A DNA stretch of 64,000 nucleotides from contig JBLDXI010000026.1 in NCBI GenBank assembly GCA_047495785.1, positions 1 to 64,000 on the forward strand. The letters run 5' to 3'. The stretch is from Lepidodermella squamata (lineage: Eukaryota; Gastrotricha). The notes beneath the pieces are model-generated. The model was given only the letters and a program-made list of their open reading frames with translations. It was not told the origin of the DNA and did not search any database. This document shows, one piece after another, positions 56,660 through 64,000 of the stretch; within the stretch, counting starts at the first letter, position 1; every line of letters begins with the position of its first letter. The position numbers were made by a program, and so were the translations under genes.

Positions 56660-57748
56660 ATGTCGACTTCCGGGATGTCTGATGGAGCTGGTGTTCGATC
56701 GAAGAAACAGCTGATCGCCGCCGGTGTTAACAGCCTTGAGCTAATGGAACAGCTAACTGACGACCAACGGGATTCAGCTAAACAGGCCTTTTCGACCTTT
56801 GATTACTACGGTACTGGATTGGTTGCAACCTCAGACCTACGTCAGTTATTGCGAACCCTGGGATTCAACCCTACTGAAGAGGAGGTGGAGAGCGTCATTA
56901 ATGAGTACGAAATTGAGGGCACGCGCCAGTTCGATTTTCATGAGTTTCTGTATATCCTCGCCCCTATGCTGGTAAAGGACGAACTGGATGAGGAATTGTG
57001 GGAAATGATCCATGTGTTCGACCCTGGACGTAAGCGATAAATACACTGCGGGTCCCATATAAGTTGCGCATCCATTGTCTAATATTTTCCGACAATTAAA
57101 TTTATGGGGAGCATCTTCCATACTTTACCATCGATTCCATCGAAGAAATTTTGATCCAACCGAGGAAAATACCCAAAATTACCGAACCAGTTACCATCGG
57201 GATTTTTCGGGTTTTCTCTGGTCAACTTCGAAAGAATATTTTCCGAAAATTAAGTTGAAGGGGAGCATCTTCACCGGCGATTACATCGAATTTAAACTTG
57301 ACCGGAGAAAACCGGGAATACCCGATGCCTGATGTTAACTGGTTCGGTAATTTTCGGAATTTTACCCGGTTGGACCACATTTTCCGGAATTTTTGTTTCT
57401 GTGGAAGTTTTTCAATTTTATTAGCATTCTCGTGGCATTTGGAATGTCTTTAGGCACGTGACTTCATATCTCATAGTAGACTTTCTTTGGTTGGTTTCTT
57501 TGGGACTCACTGTATGATAAAGTTGCCGAACCTTATGTTAACGAATATTCTATTTTCCAGGCGTTGGCTCAGTTGAGGTGATGGAAATTCGATCAATCCT
57601 GGAGCAGATGCAGCAGAATGATCTCACACTTTTCGAATCTATGAACGAGGCACAAATCGATGAAATGTTGGCATTTATCGATCAAAACCGCGACGGCCTT
57701 GTTTCTGTGAATGAGCTACGCCGGGCTATTCAAGTTTATCAACAATAA
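56660..57748 (+). CDS. EF-hand protein, calmodulin/centrin-like
   Basis: Two exons (56660-57029, 57561-57748), 185 residues. Four EF-hand units can be placed: FDYYGTGLVATSDL (about 58-70), YEIEGTRQFDFHEF (95-108), FDPGRVGSVEVMEI (120-133) and IDQNRDGLVSVNEL (165-178). Only the last keeps a canonical calcium loop (D-x-N-x-D-G...E); the others have lost key acidic ligands. The N-terminal Ser/Gly/Lys-rich leader and the LTDDQRDSAKQAFSTF start are centrin/calmodulin-like. It is likely a cytosolic or cytoskeletal calcium-responsive protein with reduced binding. The 531-base intron contains a repeat element. Confidence 0.85.
57081..57400. repeat. Composite repeat in the EF-hand gene intron (dispersed repeat copy 2)
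   Basis: Inside the intron, 57153-57192 (TCCAACCGAGGAAAATACCC...ACCGAACCAGTTA) is an inverted copy of 57337-57378, and AATATTTTCCGA.AATTAA...GGGGAGCATCTTC appears twice as a direct repeat (about 57081 and 57237). The right part matches the repeat at 28783-28831. A decayed, non-autonomous inverted-repeat element is the simplest reading. Confidence 0.65.
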
Positions 57749-58680
57749 AATTATTGATTATTATTTGTTCCAATTTTTTATTGTTATTTGTACTTTCCTT
57801 TCGATTTTTTTTCCAATTATAGTTAACATGAGAGTGTTTCGCTCCAGATAAATCATCTATAACGACTAAAAACTTCATTCCGACAAGTTTATAACATCAA
57901 CAGGTAGGCGCAAAGAAATATCAAGATTACAGTAGAATTATACGAAATTTCATCGCATCATAAGAAAATACCGTTTCAAAAATCAGGCATACAAAATGTT
58001 AACATGGCCGCGCGGATATATGTCAATAAAATGGCAGATAAAAGGGCGAGCAGAAAAGGAACAGGTTATTCATTATTAAATCAAATTGAGGAGAAAATTT
58101 CGAGGCATCCCAGGCTCTTTTTCGACCGAAAAATGTGTAGACATCTCAAAACAGGCTGCTGCCACCAGGGATAATTTCACCTGTTTTCAGGCGAAAAATT
58201 CACCTGGTGGCAGTGCCTATGTGACGGTTTTGAGGCGTGTCGCATCTCGAAAAAGAAACTCTGCAAATGCCTCTGTACTTTTTTGTATTGAAGCGGAGGA
58301 AATCAAACTTAAAAAGCTCTGCGGCAGTTTTTTCATCTTCAAATATTGGACTTGTTAGTCCTCTTAAATTTGTAAATTATAACGAAAGACATGAGATTGT
58401 GTGCGCGTGTAATTTCTGGAAAAAACACGCGCAATTGTTAAGGTGGTTCTCGAAAGTCAGCGCAATTTCATTATTTTTTTCTTCAATATTTAGCGGCAGT
58501 GGTTCATGAAATTTTCGAACACGTAGTAAAACAGAACAAATATATAACAGGCATATAATAAAGTTACATTGACAAGTCATGTGTGTATAATATTTGACAT
58601 ATCAACAAGCTAAGTTGTTGTTGTAGTAGTATAAATGAGGACCGGAGGTGAGAGAGAGAGTGAGAGAAAATTCGAATCTT
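57749..58680. other. Intergenic region between EF-hand gene and the last gene
   Basis: Convergent 3' flanks. The only structured element seen is the long imperfect hairpin annotated at 58112-58255; no coding frame is convincing. Confidence 0.5.
58112..58255. repeat. Long imperfect inverted repeat
   Basis: The left arm (58118-58171: CTTTTTCGACC, CTCAAAAC, GGCTGCTGCCACCAGG) and right arm (58199-58255) pair over most of their length, with an inner AATTTCACCTG/CAGGCGAAAAATT step. About 140 bases in all. It could be a small foldback element or a transcribed hairpin; which of the two is not decided by the sequence. Confidence 0.6.
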
Positions 58681-61600
58681 TCAAGCTCGAAGAGGCGTCA
58701 TGGCCTGCTGGCGGTAGACGAGCGTCGTCGGTAGGACGCTTTTCGAGGCGACATAGCTGCGGTGGCTGTTCGACGAGCTGTTCGTCGACGTTGAGCTGCG
58801 ATGGCCGCCGGCGCCGTGCCGCGCCGGGTACGCCGGCAGGAATACGACGGGCATGCGCTGGACAGGCGGCGATTCTGGGCAGCGCGGGAACAGCAGTGTT
58901 CGCTTGTTCGCGTCGCCCTTTTGCAGCTGCGCGCTTGTTGGGTCCTCGACGATTTCGAAAGATTCAGGCACTAGCGAGGTAAGTGGTTGAAGATCAGGGT
59001 TCGGGGCTTGATAGCTGCCATTTACAGACTGCAAAAACAACAATCAGAGAGTTAAAATCAGAAGAAAATTTTCAACCAGAAAAAAATGGGAGAAAAAAAA
59101 CAAAAAAATACAAAAAATACAAAAATATTAAGGAGGAATTTTTTTATTAATTTGCTAAAATAGTTCGCTATTTTTGGCTCAAAAGTGGCTCTCGATAATC
59201 CGATAAATTCATTTCCGCGTAAAAAATGCCATAAAATCTGCCATGGGAATATTGGAAACGACTGTACATCGAATTTTGCATGTTTAAAGAGGAAAAAAAC
59301 TTAGAATGAAACAAAAAACTCGTGATTTGGGACTTATTCTGAAAATTCCAACTCCACGGTCAGAAAATAAAGAAAAATGTCATTTTTGAGCTCATAAGTC
59401 TCAAGGTTTACGGGTCCACGAAAGAAAATCAGAAAAATAGTTAGCAACTAATTTGCTGAAATTCAAATCCCGTACGAACCGTAACGCAAGGTAACCTTGG
59501 ACACTTTTGGCTTCACAGTGAACAATTTGGCAAAGCCGAACGATTGAAAAACAGCGAAATTCTTAATGTTTGAGGTAATTTCTTTTTCTAATTTTAACCA
59601 TTTTTCAAATGCTATAAGTAGAGCGATTTCGGGTGACGATATGGGTTCCCTTCCATTTCTCGTTGCTAATAATTTTTCCAAAATTGCACAAAGGATCCAC
59701 AAATAAAAAATGTTTGCTGACAAAAAGAGAGAAAAATTAAAAAAATCCACCAAAATTTAAAAAAAAATCTATTCCAGGCTAAACGAAAGTCTTCTTCCCC
59801 AACTTTTTCAATTCTTGAAAAAACATGGTCTTGTACAAAGTTTCCCCGCGTTACGGTAGTATAAAAAGTGCTCAAAAATGTGTGCAAAAAATACCGAAAT
59901 AAATCTTAGCCAACTTTTTCTGCATTTATGTGATCCGGTTATTATTGACTTCACTTCAGGACGGGAAAAATTTAAAAATAAAGCAAAATTATCGAAATCA
60001 CCATCAGTCACGAAATAATGGGTATTTCGTTATCTCACCTGAATAAGATCACCGTCTTTGTAGAGCAGATCCTCCTCGCTCTCGTTCTGATTGAACTTGA
60101 CAATAGGCGGCGGCTTCGACGGAAAAGAAACCGCCTTGAGCGTGCCGTGCCGGCTGCGAGTCAGCGTCGCATAGCCGCCGCCGCCATTCGCAGCACTCCA
60201 GTTATCAGCCGGAGTCGCCATGAACTTCCGCTCCGTAAACGGCGACACCCTCGAATACGGCGTACTAGTTATCACCTTATGCCGCCCGGGCAGCGTGTCA
60301 CTCTTCGACGGCAGAGGCGGCGGCCGCGGCGGCAGCTCCAGCTCATCATCGTCGTAAAAATCGTCATCCAACGGCGACAACGACACCTCCCCAACGCCGT
60401 TGTGGCGGTGAAATTGCGGCGCAGGGTCGTCGGGAGCGTTCGGGCCGTAGCCGCGTAAAAACATCGGCGGAACCTCATCCGGTTGCGGATTTTTCGCGGG
60501 TAACGGCAACGTCCGGCAATTATCGAACGTATCATCCTCAACCTTATCGACAGTATTCGGGTGGTAAGACACCGCCCTAGGCACTGTTTCGCGTAGAACA
60601 TCGCGCTGAAGGTGCGGCCGATACGGCATGCCGTTGTTCCGCCTGAGTGAATCGGAATTATACGCCTCGGGGAATATGTGGCAACTGCACGAGGCAACAT
60701 CGCAGTGGTAGCCGGCTCGAGACCGCCGCGATGAGGGTGATAAGCGGGGCCCGACGGGTGACGCGACCCTGGGTGAGTTCGGGCGACTTCGTGGCGTTTT
60801 CAGCTTCAAAAAACCGAGTATTAAGGAGGATAGCGACGACGAGCGCCGCGGCCGGGATCGGTTCCGGTCCGGCGATTCGCTATCCGACTCGTAGCCGCGT
60901 GTATCTCTCAGACTAGGCATGGTTGTCGATTGAGGCACCTTTCTAGCTATACCGCTGTTGCGTTTTCGACTACTACCGCGGAGCAGGGACCGTAAAAATC
61001 GGTGCTTTTCCGGCGGCGGGTGAGTCGACGGCGGCTGAGGCGGTGCCTGCGGCTGTTCGATGCGGGCTAACGAGGACGAAGGCGGTAGCTGTCTGCTTTT
61101 AACAGTTGGGCTGATATCACCGAGCTGATTGAACTTGACCAGAGGCGGCTGTTTCTTGCCCTTCTTCGCGGCCGGCGACGGGACAGATCGAACCGAGGCG
61201 TCGGCTTGCGCGAGAACTTCCGGTATCGGGCACGACTGCGAGTTGGGGATGCCTCGCTGATGCCCGACGTATGACGCGGTTCCGGGGCAATACGACGGGG
61301 ATGATGTTAAATCATCGGTTGTCTATATCAAATAGGAAATTAAAAAATATTTATTACATTTTTCCCACAGAAAATGCAAAATTTATTAAAAAAATCAAAT
61401 GAGCGAAAAATCCTCCTTAAAAGTAATTTTTAGCAGTTGAACTGTTATTTACTAGATCTTAAGAGTGAGAAAAATATGTTTATTTTGAGTAAAAATACAG
61501 CTCCCAATTAAAATACAAGACATAGGAACAATCTAATAGGAAATGTTGGCAATAATCGGAAATGAAGTGCTATAACCCATCAAGAATGTGTAAATAGTGT

Positions 61601-63694
61601 TGGGAAATGCAAATGCGTTTAGCAAATGGCCAGCAGCGGCTAAGAATAAATGTGCTAAATAGCAAATTTGAGCATGGGATAATTTTTCCGCACATTATAT
61701 AGTGGCGAGCGGGCATATAATCCCTGCTGCGAAAATGTAAAACCGATGGCATTTCGCCGATGATAGATAACGCGCATCTTTCAAGAAGGCGATTGATATA
61801 TAGCAAAACAATGCCCGCGAAAAGGTACAACGCGTTTTTGCGATGCTTACATAATATTATACCGAAAACACAGTATAAGCGCGCGCGGAAAAACAATTAC
61901 AATCAGGCGCGTTATCGATACAAAATTGTGTGCATTCGCGCGTACACAAGACGCCGAAAATTACTACGCAGGTTTTTAAGGCGGCTCGGAAACGCGAAAA
62001 ACACATTTTTGCACCGAGCGAGCGAGCGGCCGGCGCGTGTGCAGTTAATCAAGAGGCGGCGCGACATGATGCAGATATCTATTGAAAAATTCGATATATT
62101 ACATATAATATAAAAGCGATGAGTTTCGAAAAAACCAAGCGCAATGAAGCCATATGCGAGAGAATGAGAGAAAGAGCAGGCGCGGCAAAACGTGTTAGCG
62201 CCAGAGCTTTGTGACTGCGAACAAATTATTCGCGAGCGCGATCTACGCTCAGTATTATTAGATTGCTGGCTTTAGTTTTTTAGCGTGCTTCATACTACAG
62301 TAATAACAAGAGAACCCGGGCGCGCGCGCTCGCGCTCACGGTGCAAAAATCGTCGTCGCTGATAAAAAGACACGCAAGTGCTCAACCGCGCGTGTATGTA
62401 TTTTGTTATACAAGAGAGCAAATGTGAGCGATGTTTTTAGTTGTACTATCTAATAAATGAAGACAAGAAGAGACGGCGGCGCGATACACATATTACTATA
62501 TACAGGGAAAAAACCACTTCGTATAATGGTTTAATGTGCGAAAAATTTATCGACCGTTCGGCTCTCTTTTTTGACAAAAGACTCGAGTAATAAATAGCGT
62601 TTGGCGCCTCTTTTCTAGAGTTGCTCTCTCGCTTTAATATAATTACAAAAAACTTGTTTACCCTTCACTCACATGGGAATTCAGGGGGGCGCACAATGGA
62701 AGTAGTGGTGGTCGCAGAAGGAGGCCGTAAAAAAACGCAAAAAATGTATACATTGGGGCGATCCATAGCGCAGAGCAAATAGTTGCAATAAAAAACCACT
62801 AAGCCGTAAGTTGAAAAAACGTTCGCTCGGGGTAATACAGAATGAAATGATTTTGACCCCCAGGTATTTCCATTTGTAAAGCAAATAATGCTAATGCTCC
62901 TATGAATTATTCACTAGAAAATCTGTTTTTTATTTCAATTATAATTAATTGAATTTGCTATCGTAGGTTTTCAATTGTAACCTCATTAAAGTCTTACCTA
63001 CTTTGTACAAGAAATATTCAGCTGCAAAAACCATCCGAAACTTCGTAAATATCTAAACGCTATACTAGAAAATATTTTACGATCTAAACTACACATTTTC
63101 TGCTAATTTAGGTGTTTTGATCTTTTTACTGTATTTGATTGCCCTTTCCACGGAAATTATGATGCAGTAATCGAAATGATGTGATGATTGACTTACAGGC
63201 GAAAATGAACTCGGTGTTTTTGTTTGGTTCGAATTGAACGAAGAAGAGCTGAAGAAGCCGCTACTGTTGCTGGTTGCAGCCGGTAGGAGGCAGGTAGTCG
63301 AGAACGAAGTTGAGCCAATCAATGACTGATCGTGCTGTTGATGCGAATTGCTACCAGCAGGTGGTGGTGAATTATTCGTCGTAAAACCTCGCGCCGGATG
63401 AGTAGCTATTTCCACAACCGTAGTAGTAACGTGAACAGAGGCAGGCGAGCCACCAGGTAAGACTGCCGTAGATTTCACGGTAACTTGTTGTTGCTGCTGC
63501 TGCTGTTCACCAATCGACTTATTGCGGTCTCGCACCATTTGAGCAGCTGGATCTGCGGAGTTGATTAACGACTTGCGCGGCGGTTTTTCCGGAGGAACCG
63601 CCTTAACCGGCTTATCATTCGGCGTCGTCATCGTCGTCGGCGGCAAATTACCCGATGATGGAACGAGGTGCAGCGCCTGGCACGGCGCAACAGG
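58681..63694 (-). CDS. Long proline-rich, probably cytoskeletal/adaptor protein (3' part)
   Basis: Not recognised. Three exons lie in the window (63197-63694, 60039-61322, 58681-59028), all phase 0, giving 709 C-terminal residues; the acceptor at 63695 shows that the gene continues to the right. The sequence is low in hydrophobics and looks disordered: a Gln run (seven), Ser/Arg stretches (RPRRSSSLSSLI), polyproline SH3-type sites (PPRPPPLPSK) and a Cys-containing patch (CDVASCSCHIFPE). A short motif occurs twice: PPLVKFNQLGD and PPPIVKFNQNESEED. No catalytic domain. The start is unknown. The introns are 1.0 and 1.9 kb, long for this genome, suggesting a large, regulated gene. Confidence 0.65.
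61323..63196. other. Large intron with CG alternating tracts
   Basis: Intron of the proline-rich gene. It includes GCGCGCGC-type tracts near 61877 and 62320 and no coding frame that I can support. Confidence 0.5.
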
Positions 63695-64000
63695 CTGTAA
63701 ATAACGCGCAAGAATAAATAAACATCCACCTTAAAAAAGCAATAATAACAGAACAAAAAACCAAAAATATTATGTTCTTCTCTTGAACAGGTTCGATTTT
63801 AATAAGGGCGAATTTTTTGTTCACTAGCGGATAGGCATGCGCAAAGAAAATTTAAGTGCACATCAACTTGCGTTAGAGAGAAGAGAAAAAAGAATAAAAC
63901 CGCACCTATCTAGCACAGACGAAACAGATGAATAAATACGTAAAAAAATAAAACCGCGAAAAATTCGATGCGCCTCAAGGTGAGCTGACGCTGCTCTGTA

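Noticed and set aside
60018-60458. Arg-rich plus-strand frame opposite the proline-rich exon
   Set aside because: Antisense of Pro/Asp-rich coding sequence; the minus-strand frame continues across three in-phase exons.

Overview
The window is nuclear DNA of an animal with a compact genome. Spliceosomal introns are mostly about 50-60 bases, genes lie close together on both strands, and the content is metazoan: a receptor tyrosine kinase, nuclear receptors, class C and rhodopsin-like GPCRs, Cys-loop channels, an aromatic amino acid decarboxylase and a CA10/11-type carbonic anhydrase-related protein. The phylum cannot be fixed from this sequence alone. Lineage-specific nuclear receptors and pentameric channels in small clusters recall nematodes and other meiofauna. 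Intron acceptors vary (TAG, CAG, AAG, little polypyrimidine), unlike the strict rhabditid nematode consensus, and the only telomere-like tract reads TTAGGG.

Layout. 1-2.1 kb: no gene seen. 2.1-7.5 kb: a receptor with C-type lectin, Cys-rich and IPT ectodomain and a RYK-like (DNA instead of DFG) kinase domain; its largest intron carries an RNA gene cassette (initiator tRNA-Met, broken tRNA-Thr, SRP RNA). 8.3-13.1 kb: a small unknown gene and two tandem nuclear receptors. 13.3-19.1 kb: two tandem class C (GABA-B-like) receptors on the minus strand. 20.1-20.8 kb: a second, intact copy of the RNA cassette. 21.7-25.1 kb: a secreted or GPI-type protein and an AADC-type decarboxylase. 26.1-32.5 kb: a small membrane coiled-coil protein, a type II membrane Sushi-ankyrin protein and two ankyrin-only proteins. 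33-41.6 kb: three Cys-loop channel genes with matching exon structure, plus an unknown helical gene. 41.9-46 kb: an orphan GPCR and a carbonic anhydrase-related protein. 48-56.5 kb: two paralogous type II membrane glycosyltransferase-like genes flanking two more nuclear receptors. 56.7-57.7 kb: an EF-hand protein. 58.7-64 kb: the 3' part of a long proline-rich gene on the minus strand that runs off the right edge.

Functionally the region is rich in signalling and neuronal-type genes (receptors, channels, monoamine synthesis), but they are clusters of local duplicates rather than a pathway. Exon coordinates were worked out by hand; every reconstructed multi-exon gene keeps one open frame across its splice sites, and paralogous genes give matching exon lengths, which independently supports the models. 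All family assignments come from motif recognition, without database searches.
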